NCBI GenBank assembly: GCA_937915485.1
Contig: CALGII010000206.1
Location: forward strand, 1 to 9,146
Length of the DNA: 9,146 bases
Source of the DNA: an uncultured Ignavibacteriota bacterium
Lineage (GTDB): Bacteria; Bacteroidota; Ignavibacteria; Tepidaquicellales; Tepidaquicellaceae
Direction: 5' to 3'
Positions 1-7,097 of the stretch are shown one piece after another (positions within the stretch are counted from its first letter, which is position 1; every line of letters starts with the position of its first letter). The notes beneath the pieces were generated by a model, which saw nothing but the letters and a program-made list of their open reading frames with translations, had not been told where the DNA came from and did no database searches. The translations under genes and the position numbers were made by a program.

Positions 1-1
1 T

Positions 2-1216
2 CTCGATGTACCTACAAGGGAATTGCTCCGCAATCCGTTAAGAGAATATAATTTTGCAATACCCGTCAGAATGGACGACGGCACAGTAAAAGTTTTCCGC
101 GGATTCAGAGTCCAGCACAACGACGCACGCGGACCGGGCAAGGGCGGAATCAGGTTTCACCCGCAGGAAACTCTTGATACGGTAAGGGCGCTGTCGACGT
201 GGATGACGTGGAAGTGCGCGGTAGTTGACATTCCATTAGGCGGAAGCAAGGGCGGAGTAATCTGCGACCCGCATAACCTGAGCATGAGAGAGCAGGAAGG
301 AATCTGCAGAGGATGGGTAAGACAGTTGTCGAAGGACATCGGACCTCTTCGCGACGTTCCGGCTCCCGACGTTATGACGAACGGACAGCACATGCTGTGG
401 ATGCTTGATGAATTTGAAACCGTGCACGGCGCGAAATATCCGGGATTAATCACGGGCAAGCCCGTCGGAATGGGCGGCTCGCTCGGAAGAACGGAAGCAA
501 CCGGTTACGGAGTAATATTTACATTAAGAGAAGCATTGAAGAAACTGAACATGAAACCCGAAAACACGAAAGCCAGCGTTCAGGGCTTCGGTAACGTAGC
601 ACAGTATGCGATTGACCTGTACACACAACTCGGCGGCAAAGTAATTTGCGTTTCCTGCTGGGATCAGGAAGACCAGGTTTCATATTCGTTCAAGAAAAAA
701 GACGGCATTAAATTAAGAGAACTTCTCGAGATTACCGACAGGTTCGGCGGAATCGACAAGGAAAAAGCAAAAGAAATAGGATATGAAATTCTCCCCGGAG
801 ACGCGTGGATAGAGCAGGACGTTGAAATTTTACTGCCCTGCGCTCTTGAAAACCAGATTACCGGAGAAACAGCGAGGAAGATAAAGGACACGGTGAAAGT
901 GATAGCAGAAGGCGCGAACGGACCGACAACACCAGAAGCCGACAGGATAATCGAAAGCAAGAAAATCTTCTTGATTCCCGATTTCCTCGCCAACGCGGGC
1001 GGTGTCACGTGCAGTTACTTCGAACAGGTACAGTGCAACATGAACTATTACTGGGAAAAAGACGAAGTGCTCGGAAAACTCGACGTTAAGATGACCTCGG
1101 CGTTCCTTGCGGTTTACGAACTTGCGGCAAAGAAGAATCTCTACATGAGAGACGCGGCATATGTAATTTCAATCAACAGAGTCGCGCAGGCATGCAGAGA
1201 AAGAGGCTGGGTCTAA
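2..1216 (+). CDS. gdhA: Glutamate dehydrogenase (Glu/Leu/Phe/Val dehydrogenase family), 5'-truncated by window edge
   Basis: Catalyses reversible oxidative deamination of glutamate to 2-oxoglutarate and ammonium with NAD(P), in the cytoplasm. The frame is open to the left edge; codons before the TTG at 23 read LDVPTRE, which fits the family N-terminus, so that TTG is internal and roughly 15-30 residues are missing. Counting Leu at 23 as residue 1: the substrate domain has GPGKGGIRFHP (37-47), the catalytic segment with K64 and K76 in PLGGSKGG, and the family Asp D116 in VPAPD. GGSLGRTEATGYGV (151-164) leads into the Rossmann domain with QGFGNVA (187-193). EGANGPTTPEAD (296-307) and PDFLANAGGV (319-328) are typical, and the C-terminus is complete. 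The residue after VS at the end of the second Rossmann strand is Cys (C212) where family members often have Asp, so cofactor preference is unclear. A terminator follows directly. Activity on another amino acid is possible, but glutamate is by far the likeliest substrate. Confidence 0.93.
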   Translation, partial: LDVPTRELLRNPLREYNFAIPVRMDDGTVKVFRGFRVQHNDARGPGKGGIRFHPQETLDTVRALSTWMTWKCAVVDIPLGGSKGGVICDPHNLSMREQEGICRGWVRQLSKDIGPLRDVPAPDVMTNGQHMLWMLDEFETVHGAKYPGLITGKPVGMGGSLGRTEATGYGVIFTLREALKKLNMKPENTKASVQGFGNVAQYAIDLYTQLGGKVICVSCWDQEDQVSYSFKKKDGIKLRELLEITDRFGGIDKEKAKEIGYEILPGDAWIEQDVEILLPCALENQITGETARKIKDTVKVIAEGANGPTTPEADRIIESKKIFLIPDFLANAGGVTCSYFEQVQCNMNYYWEKDEVLGKLDVKMTSAFLAVYELAAKKNLYMRDAAYVISINRVAQACRERGWV

Positions 1217-1238
1217 CATTAAACTTACATTTCATTTT

Positions 1239-1272
1239 AAACTCCCGTTATATAAATTAATAACGGGAGTTT
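1239..1272 (+). terminator. Rho-independent terminator hairpin after glutamate dehydrogenase
   Basis: A perfect 13-bp inverted repeat (1239-1251 with 1260-1272) has an 8-nt AT-rich loop (1252-1259). The stem carries CTCCCG/CGGGAG. A T run overlaps the end of the right arm (1270-1273), and after one T-T mismatch three more A/T pairs extend the stem. It lies 22 nt after the glutamate dehydrogenase stop, where its terminator should be. The A run on the left arm could let it act in both directions. The right arm ends 13 nt before the next start codon, so it also forms part of the leader of the following gene if transcripts read through. Confidence 0.85.
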
Positions 1273-1285
1273 TAAATATATAAGC

Positions 1286-3040
1286 ATGGGATTTGAATCA
1301 ATGAAGAAAAAACTTTCTGATAAAATCACACCTTTTGACAGAAAATTTTTCGATGCCAAGGAAGATTTTACTTTCATCGGCACGGGCTCGCTTGGCGGGA
1401 AAGCGACCGGGCTAGCCGAGATAAAAGACATTCTGGAAAAGAATTTCAGTGACAGCGATTTTCCGGGAATATCGACAAACATTCCAAGACTCGTGGTAGT
1501 AACAACGAGCATGTTCGACATATTCCTGAGAATGAACGATCTTTACGACATCGCTTATTCAGATGAACCTGACGATGTAATCGCGCACAAGTTCATAAAT
1601 GCAAGCCTCCCTGTCGAACTGCTGGGCGATTTGCGCGCTCTGATTGAGAAAATTCATACACCTCTCGCGGTGAGGTCATCAAGCCTGCTTGAAGACGCCT
1701 TATATGAACCCTTCGCTGGAATATACGGCACCAAGATGATTCCGAACAATCAATTTGACGCGGATACGAGGTTTCATAAACTCGTTGAAGCGATAAAATT
1801 TGTTTACGCTTCGACATTTTTCAAGGATGCTAAAGACTACATCAGGGCAACAAACAACGACATCAAGGAAGAAAAAATGGCGGTAATAATTCAGGAAGTT
1901 GTCGGAGAGCGATTCGGTGATTTGTATTTCCCGCTGATTTCCGGCGTAGCGAGGTCATACAACTTTTATCCTGCGGGAAGGGCGAAACCTGAAAACGGTA
2001 TAGTCAACCTCGCGCTCGGTCTCGGCAAGACGGTTGTAGACGGCGAGCCTGTCTGGAATTATTCTCCAGAGTATCCTTCACTGAAACCGCCTTTCGGCTC
2101 GATTAACGATATGATGAAAAACACGCAGAGAGAGTTCTGGTCGGTAAACATGGGGAAGGCTCCTGATTATGACCCTATACACGAAACGGAATACCTGCTT
2201 AAAAAGGATTTAACAGTCGTCGAGGAATTCGGCATTCTTGACAATATTGTATCTACTTATGACGCCGCGTCGGACAGATTGAAATTAGGAACGGGTTACA
2301 ACGGACCGAGAGTAATTGATTTCGCTCCCGTACTTGAGTTGAACACGATACCTCTTAATAATGTTATCAGAAAAGTTCTTAAAGTCTGCGAAGAGTCCGC
2401 CGGAAATCCCGTAGAAGTTGAATTCGCGGTAACGCACAATCATAAGGACAGGACGGCAAGATTCGGATTTCTACAAGTCAGACCGATGGTTGTTTCGAAC
2501 GAAAACGTATCGGTTACCGAGGAGGATTTCAGCAGCCCTGATTTGCTTATAAGTTCCGACGCGGTGCTCGGCAACGGAACGGTCGATACATTGAAAGACA
2601 TAGTTTTCGTAAAGTCCGAAGTATTCGACATCAAGCATTCAAATGTAATCGCGAATGAAATTGAAATAATTAATAAAAAACTGAAGGAAGAAAGAAAGAA
2701 ATATCTTTTAATCGGATTCGGAAGATGGGGAAGTTCCGAAGCGTGGCTCGGCATTCCCGTGAACTGGGGACAGATTTCGGAAGCGTCGGTAATCGTGGAG
2801 TCCATGCTTGAAGGCATTAACGTTGAACTAAGCCAGGGTTCGCACTTTTTCCACAACATAACGAGTTTCCGCGTGATGTATTTTTCGCTACAGGCGGGCG
2901 CTGACAGAGCGACAGACTGGGACTGGATAAACGGTCAGACAACAAAGAACGAAACGCAATTCATCAAACACGTTGAAACATCCGCGCCGCTCAGGATTAA
3001 GGTGGACGGAAAGAAAGGAAAAGGAGTTATTCTAAGATGA
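1286..3040 (+). CDS. PEP synthase/PPDK-type ATP-grasp (PPDK_N) protein without phosphohistidine or PEP-binding domains
   Basis: A 584-residue cytoplasmic protein with no signal peptide or membrane segment. Residues about 30-402 match the nucleotide-binding domain of PEP synthase / pyruvate phosphate dikinase: SLGGKATGLAEI (35-46, K39 at the PPDK K22 position), LAVRSSSLLED (127-137, R130 at the R92 position), EPFAGIYGTK (141-150), IIQEVVGERFG (201-211), LALGLGKTVVDG (242-253), EVEF (377-380, E379 at the E323 position) and FLQVRP (395-400, Q397 and R399). ATP binding is therefore likely. The swivel domain with its TSHA/TCHA-type histidine and the PEP/pyruvate barrel are absent, so PEP synthesis by this chain alone is not expected. 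A C-terminal domain (about 435-535) has FGRWGSSEAWLGIPVNW (478-494) and SQGSHFFHN (516-524), seen again in the next protein. The start is ATG with no good Shine-Dalgarno; a second Met at codon 6 (1301) is an alternative. The stop overlaps the next start. It may transfer phosphate to a protein or small molecule; the function is unknown. Confidence 0.88.
   Translation: MGFESMKKKLSDKITPFDRKFFDAKEDFTFIGTGSLGGKATGLAEIKDILEKNFSDSDFPGISTNIPRLVVVTTSMFDIFLRMNDLYDIAYSDEPDDVIAHKFINASLPVELLGDLRALIEKIHTPLAVRSSSLLEDALYEPFAGIYGTKMIPNNQFDADTRFHKLVEAIKFVYASTFFKDAKDYIRATNNDIKEEKMAVIIQEVVGERFGDLYFPLISGVARSYNFYPAGRAKPENGIVNLALGLGKTVVDGEPVWNYSPEYPSLKPPFGSINDMMKNTQREFWSVNMGKAPDYDPIHETEYLLKKDLTVVEEFGILDNIVSTYDAASDRLKLGTGYNGPRVIDFAPVLELNTIPLNNVIRKVLKVCEESAGNPVEVEFAVTHNHKDRTARFGFLQVRPMVVSNENVSVTEEDFSSPDLLISSDAVLGNGTVDTLKDIVFVKSEVFDIKHSNVIANEIEIINKKLKEERKKYLLIGFGRWGSSEAWLGIPVNWGQISEASVIVESMLEGINVELSQGSHFFHNITSFRVMYFSLQAGADRATDWDWINGQTTKNETQFIKHVETSAPLRIKVDGKKGKGVILR
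3021..3026 (+). promoter_or_regulatory. Shine-Dalgarno AAGGAG and ATGA start/stop overlap for the 1052-aa gene
   Basis: AAGGAG lies 10 nt before the ATG at 3037, inside the last codons of the upstream gene. The ATG shares bases with the upstream TGA (ATGA, 3037-3040). This supports the chosen start and suggests translational coupling, with the two proteins made together. Confidence 0.7.
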
Positions 3041-6000
3041 ACGATAAAACAAATCTGATTTCGGCATTACAGGAAAGGGCAAAGGAATTAAACTGCCTAT
3101 ACAAGGTTGAAGAACTTCTAACCGATTACGGCACGACAGTTGAGGAGAATCTACAAAAAATCGTCAACGTCATACCTCCCGGATACCAGCACACGGAAAT
3201 TTGCACTGCTAAAATAATATTCGACGGGAAGGAATACTCATCTCCCGGATTTGCAGAGTCGAAGTGGATGCAAACTGCAAATATCAAGGTTCAGGACAGC
3301 ACCGAAGGAATAATCAAAGTAAGTTATTCAGAGGAAAAACCGATATACGATGAAGGTCCATTTTTCAAGGAAGAGCGAAAATTAATAAATACAATTGCCG
3401 ACAGGATAAGCGCCTACATTTTTCATTACAAACTCAGAAAAGTGCTAACAGAGGAAGCATCATTAGAGGAGCATAAAACAGCGCAGGTAAAACCCGAATG
3501 GCGCACGGCAATAAATTTCATAAAGGAAACCGACCCGAATCTATACGGACTAATAGCGCGAAAACTCCTGAACTATCTCTGCTGGAGGGGCGTCAGCAAG
3601 GCGGAGCAATTGCTAAATAAAACAAACGAGGCAAATTCGTCTGACATAGATTCGGAAGACCTTGACAACAAGCCGCTCGGGAAACTCCAGATGAAGGAAA
3701 TTCCCGATGAAGTCTTCAGCATAGCGGGCGAAAATCTAAGCGACGATGAGATACTCAGCAGGATACAGAAATGGATGCAGGAAGACAGGTCGGGATTCCT
3801 GGTGAAATCAATCGAGGACCAGGGAAGCACCATACCCGAAATTGCAGACGCGATAAGAAGGTATCAGGAAACGACACCCGCGGACGCCGAATTGCCTCCG
3901 ACGACCATAAAAGGACTTAACGCTTCGCTAATAAGAAGGTTTTTATCGGACCAATTAGAGTTCATCGGGATAGCAAAAGACCACGTTCACATAGACGATT
4001 TTCACGACCTGCTGCAAAGAATGATTTATTTCAGCAAGAGTCACGGGAAAATCGGGGGAAAAAGCGTCGGGCTTTTCATCGCTCAAAAACTTCTGAAAGA
4101 CACGGAGAGCAAGAACGGACTGCTGAAAAAAATCAAGACCCCGAAAACGTGGTACATTACATCGGACATGGTGATGGAATTTCTTCATTTCAACAACCTT
4201 GAAGAAATCATCGAGCAAAAATACAAGGACATCGACCAGATAAGGCAGGAGTATCCTTATATAGTTCAGATTTTCAAGAACTCGACTTTTCCGCACGAGA
4301 TAGTCAAGAATCTTTCAATCGCGCTCGAGGAACTAGGCGAAGTTCCGCTTATAGTCAGGAGTTCGAGTCTGCTTGAAGACAGGTACGGTTCCGCATTTTC
4401 AGGCAAGTACAAGAGCCTATTCGTCGCGAATCAGGGCAGCAAGATTACGCGGTTGAACGCGCTTATGGACGCGATAGCCGAAGTTTACGCTTCACTGTTT
4501 AACGCAGACGCGATTGAATACAGAAAAGAAAGAGGGTTGCTCGACTATCACGAGGAAATGGGAATAATGATACAGGAAGTCGTCGGCAAGCGTGTAGGAA
4601 GATATTTCTTTCCCGCGTACGCGGGCGTAGCGTTCAGCAATAACGAGTTCAGATGGTCACCGAGAATCAAGCGTGAAGACGGTCTCATAAGAATAGTACC
4701 CGGACTTGGGACGAGAGCCGTTGACAGAGTCAGCGACGATTACCCGATTCTCGCGGCGCCCGGCAAACCCGGATTGAAAGTGAATGTTACAGTGGATGAG
4801 GTAATAAGGTACTCGCCCAAGAAGATTGACGTGATTAATCTTGAATCGAATACGTTTGAGACTATTGAAATCGACAGTTTGCTTGACGAATACTATCAGG
4901 ACTATCCCGCGCTTACGGATATTTTCTCATCCAGCGGGAGGAATCACATCAGAGACATAAACATGTTTGACACTTCACAGAATAAGAAAGAGATGATAGT
5001 TACGTTTGAACGGCTTATAAACAGGACAAACTTCATACCACTGATGCAGGAGACACTACGTCTTCTGAAAGAGAAACTCAAAACACCCGTTGACATAGAA
5101 TTTGCATCCGACGGAACGGATTTCTATCTGCTTCAATGCAGACCGCAGAGTTATTCTCACGAATCGATGCCATCGCCTATACCAAAAGACCTTCCGAAGG
5201 AAAAAATTATTTTTTCGGCGAACAAGTATATTTCAAACGGGAAAGTTCCCGAGATTACACACGTCGTTTATGTCGATCCCGAAGGTTACAATTCGATATC
5301 CGACCTTCAGGAACTTAAAGAAATCGGGAGAGCGGTCGGAAAACTGAACAAGATACTTCCGAAACGGCAGTTCGTTTTAATCGGACCGGGCAGATGGGGC
5401 AGCCGCGGCGACATAAAACTCGGCGTCAACGTAACATATTCCGACATAAATAATACTTCAGTTCTCATAGAGGTTGCGAGGAAGAAAGGCAACTACCTGC
5501 CCGACCTATCATTCGGAACACATTTCTTCCAGGATTTAGTCGAATCGTCTATAAGGTATCTTCCTTTGTATCCTGATGATTCGGGCGTCATATTTAATGA
5601 CATGTTTCTCAAGAGGTCTAATAACATACTCTCCGACCTTTTACCGGAATATAAGTATTTAGAAAATACGATAAGGGTGATTGACGTTCAGAAATCCGGC
5701 GAAGGGAACATAATGAAACTCGTGATGAACGCCGACCTTGAAGAGGCGCTCGCATACCTTACACTGCCTTCGGACAAGAAAGAAGAGACTGAAATGCTGA
5801 CTTACGACGAACTCGTGTCCGAGGATTTTTGGAGATGGAGAATGCGGATGGCGGAAAGAATCGCGTCAGAGATTTACCCCGAAACATCGGGCGTGAAAGC
5901 ATTTTATATTTTCGGCAGCACTAAAAACGCGACAGCGGGACCGGGAAGCGACATCGATATTCTTGTTCATTTCGCGGGCGACGAATCACAGAGGGACAGG

Positions 6001-6195
6001 CTGGAAAACTGGCTCGACGGGTGGGGGCAGTGTCTTGCCGAAATTAATTATCTTAAAACCGGATACAAGACGAATAACCTTCTTGACGTTCACATAATTA
6101 CGGATAACGATATAGAGAACAAGAACAGTTACGCGGTTAAGATAAACGCAGTCACCGACGCGGCAAGGCAGATACCGTTAGGGAATAACGTTTAG
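3037..6195 (+). CDS. Multidomain sensor / PPDK_N ATP-grasp / nucleotidyltransferase fusion protein
   Basis: A 1052-residue soluble protein with four recognisable modules. Residues about 4-137 (LQERAKELNCLYKVEELL, IPPGYQ, DGKEY, EGPFFKEERKLINTIADRI) resemble a GAF-like sensory module I know from bacterial and archaeal histidine kinases. Residues 150-310 are mainly helical linker (EWRTAINFIKETDPNLYGLIARK). Residues about 330-705 are a PPDK_N ATP-grasp domain: GGKSVGLFIA (340-349, K342), LIVRSSSLLED (438-448, R441), MIQEVVGKRVG (511-521), VPGLGTRAVDR (554-564), DIEF (686-689, E688) and LLQCRP (698-703, Q700, R702). Residues about 720-850 repeat the upstream protein's C-terminal domain: GPGRWGSRGDIKLGV (783-797) and FGTHFFQDL (826-834). 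Residues about 930-1052 are a DNA-polymerase-beta-type nucleotidyltransferase: FGSTKNATAGPGSDIDILV (959-977), catalytic D972 and D974, probable third acid D1017 in LLDVHII. No swivel phosphohistidine or PEP barrel is present. It probably works with the ATP-grasp protein just upstream. The domain order suggests signal-dependent phosphoryl or nucleotidyl transfer; the substrate is unknown. Confidence 0.88.
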   Translation: MNDKTNLISALQERAKELNCLYKVEELLTDYGTTVEENLQKIVNVIPPGYQHTEICTAKIIFDGKEYSSPGFAESKWMQTANIKVQDSTEGIIKVSYSEEKPIYDEGPFFKEERKLINTIADRISAYIFHYKLRKVLTEEASLEEHKTAQVKPEWRTAINFIKETDPNLYGLIARKLLNYLCWRGVSKAEQLLNKTNEANSSDIDSEDLDNKPLGKLQMKEIPDEVFSIAGENLSDDEILSRIQKWMQEDRSGFLVKSIEDQGSTIPEIADAIRRYQETTPADAELPPTTIKGLNASLIRRFLSDQLEFIGIAKDHVHIDDFHDLLQRMIYFSKSHGKIGGKSVGLFIAQKLLKDTESKNGLLKKIKTPKTWYITSDMVMEFLHFNNLEEIIEQKYKDIDQIRQEYPYIVQIFKNSTFPHEIVKNLSIALEELGEVPLIVRSSSLLEDRYGSAFSGKYKSLFVANQGSKITRLNALMDAIAEVYASLFNADAIEYRKERGLLDYHEEMGIMIQEVVGKRVGRYFFPAYAGVAFSNNEFRWSPRIKREDGLIRIVPGLGTRAVDRVSDDYPILAAPGKPGLKVNVTVDEVIRYSPKKIDVINLESNTFETIEIDSLLDEYYQDYPALTDIFSSSGRNHIRDINMFDTSQNKKEMIVTFERLINRTNFIPLMQETLRLLKEKLKTPVDIEFASDGTDFYLLQCRPQSYSHESMPSPIPKDLPKEKIIFSANKYISNGKVPEITHVVYVDPEGYNSISDLQELKEIGRAVGKLNKILPKRQFVLIGPGRWGSRGDIKLGVNVTYSDINNTSVLIEVARKKGNYLPDLSFGTHFFQDLVESSIRYLPLYPDDSGVIFNDMFLKRSNNILSDLLPEYKYLENTIRVIDVQKSGEGNIMKLVMNADLEEALAYLTLPSDKKEETEMLTYDELVSEDFWRWRMRMAERIASEIYPETSGVKAFYIFGSTKNATAGPGSDIDILVHFAGDESQRDRLENWLDGWGQCLAEINYLKTGYKTNNLLDVHIITDNDIENKNSYAVKINAVTDAARQIPLGNNV

Positions 6196-7055
6196 ATTAA
6201 TATTCGCTCGGCATTGCCGGGTTCTTCAAGGATGAATCTTATAACGGACAGTTCTTCGGAATCCGAAGCACCGTTTATGCAAATCGTGTTCCCGATATTT
6301 TCTTTCCATATACCCGTGAGCCTTGTGGATTCGTGTACGTGCCCGTGCAGGGTTACTTTCGGCTGATTAACTTCGATGAACCGTTTCACCGCAACGCTTC
6401 CAACGTGAGGGTCAAGCGGGACGTGGTCAATCATTTTGCCTTCAATAGCCGCCAGGTCAAGGTTCGAACCGTAAGGGGGAGAATGGAAAAGAAATACGGA
6501 CTTCGTCATATCTATGCCGCATTTAAGTTTCTCAAGGTCTTCGCTAATAGTGGCGTAACGGATTACGTTCCATTCCGTTTTGACCGTATGAATCCCCTCT
6601 TCTGGTGAAACGCAGCCCGGGTCTATGTATCGGGACACGTCATACTTTTCCCAGTCTTTAAGAAGAAAAGGCGTCGGTGGAACGAATGAATAACCTGAAA
6701 ATGTATAACCGGATTGATTAACTGTTTTGTTGTGAATGTATTCGAACAGTCCCTCGTTTCCGATTTTTATTATTTCATCTTCCTCATTTCCCGCGTCGTC
6801 ATTTCCGAGTATTAGCAGTATTACAGGATATTTGTCTCCGAGTTCACTTTTTAATTCCCGCAAATTCGCCGCGACAAAATCCTCGAGAAAATCATTGCCG
6901 TGAACCGCGGATTCGACTTTAGAGATATAAGCGTTTGGAAATATATCCCCGCCGATTAAGACAACATCAGGAAGGAACTCCTTAACGGATTTGAAGAGGC
7001 TCATAAAACGCGATGACCTTCCGTGTAAATCGGTAACGAATAAACAATTTGTCAT
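6192..7055 (-). CDS. Calcineurin-like metallophosphoesterase, Icc-related
   Basis: A cytoplasmic binuclear-metal phosphoesterase of 287 residues, counted from the ATG at 7055. A TTG five codons upstream (7070) would add VFCR-type residues before the conserved first strand; ATG is preferred because MTNCLFVTDLHG starts directly at that strand. All metal-site blocks are present: DLH (D9, H11), GGD (D37), GNDD (84-87), FHSPP (190-194, H191) and HGHVH (237-241). The third block has Asp (D86) where many relatives have the His of GNH(D/E); comparable GN-x-D forms (GNCD, for example) occur in other subfamilies, so activity is not excluded but the general acid differs. A GYSFVPPTPFLLKDWEKYD stretch (121-139) is typical of an uncharacterised bacterial branch. 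The gene follows the hybrid kinase after 42 nt on the same strand, probably as an operon, with no clear Shine-Dalgarno. Its TAA overlaps the stop of the convergent 1052-residue gene. The substrate (phosphodiester, nucleotide or phosphoprotein) cannot be told. Confidence 0.88.
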   Translation of the reverse strand: MTNCLFVTDLHGRSSRFMSLFKSVKEFLPDVVLIGGDIFPNAYISKVESAVHGNDFLEDFVAANLRELKSELGDKYPVILLILGNDDAGNEEDEIIKIGNEGLFEYIHNKTVNQSGYTFSGYSFVPPTPFLLKDWEKYDVSRYIDPGCVSPEEGIHTVKTEWNVIRYATISEDLEKLKCGIDMTKSVFLFHSPPYGSNLDLAAIEGKMIDHVPLDPHVGSVAVKRFIEVNQPKVTLHGHVHESTRLTGIWKENIGNTICINGASDSEELSVIRFILEEPGNAERILI

Positions 7056-7097
7056 ACGGCAAAATACCAATGTTTAAGCGGAAATAATACGGGAAAA

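Noticed and set aside
23..25. TTG at 23 as the glutamate dehydrogenase start
   Set aside because: The frame is open to the window edge and the preceding codons (LDVPTRE) fit the family N-terminus, so the true start lies upstream of the window.
664..1008. Minus-strand ORF of 114 codons inside glutamate dehydrogenase
   Set aside because: Shadow of a conserved enzyme frame; Ser/Ile/Phe-rich antisense composition and no motif.
3955..4296. Minus-strand ORF of 113 codons
   Set aside because: Antisense to the ATP-grasp region of the 1052-residue gene, whose conserved motifs prove the plus-strand frame. No recognisable domain.
1286..6195. Calling the two ATP-grasp genes PEP synthase (ppsA) or pyruvate phosphate dikinase (ppdK)
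   Set aside because: Neither has the swivel TSHA/TCHA-type phosphohistidine motif or the C-terminal PEP/pyruvate barrel; only the nucleotide-binding domain is shared.
7056..7097. Possible Bacteroidota-type promoter (TAnnTTTG) before the phosphoesterase
   Set aside because: Only a partial TATTTTG match is present, with no matching -33 element; a 42-nt gap within a likely operon needs no promoter.
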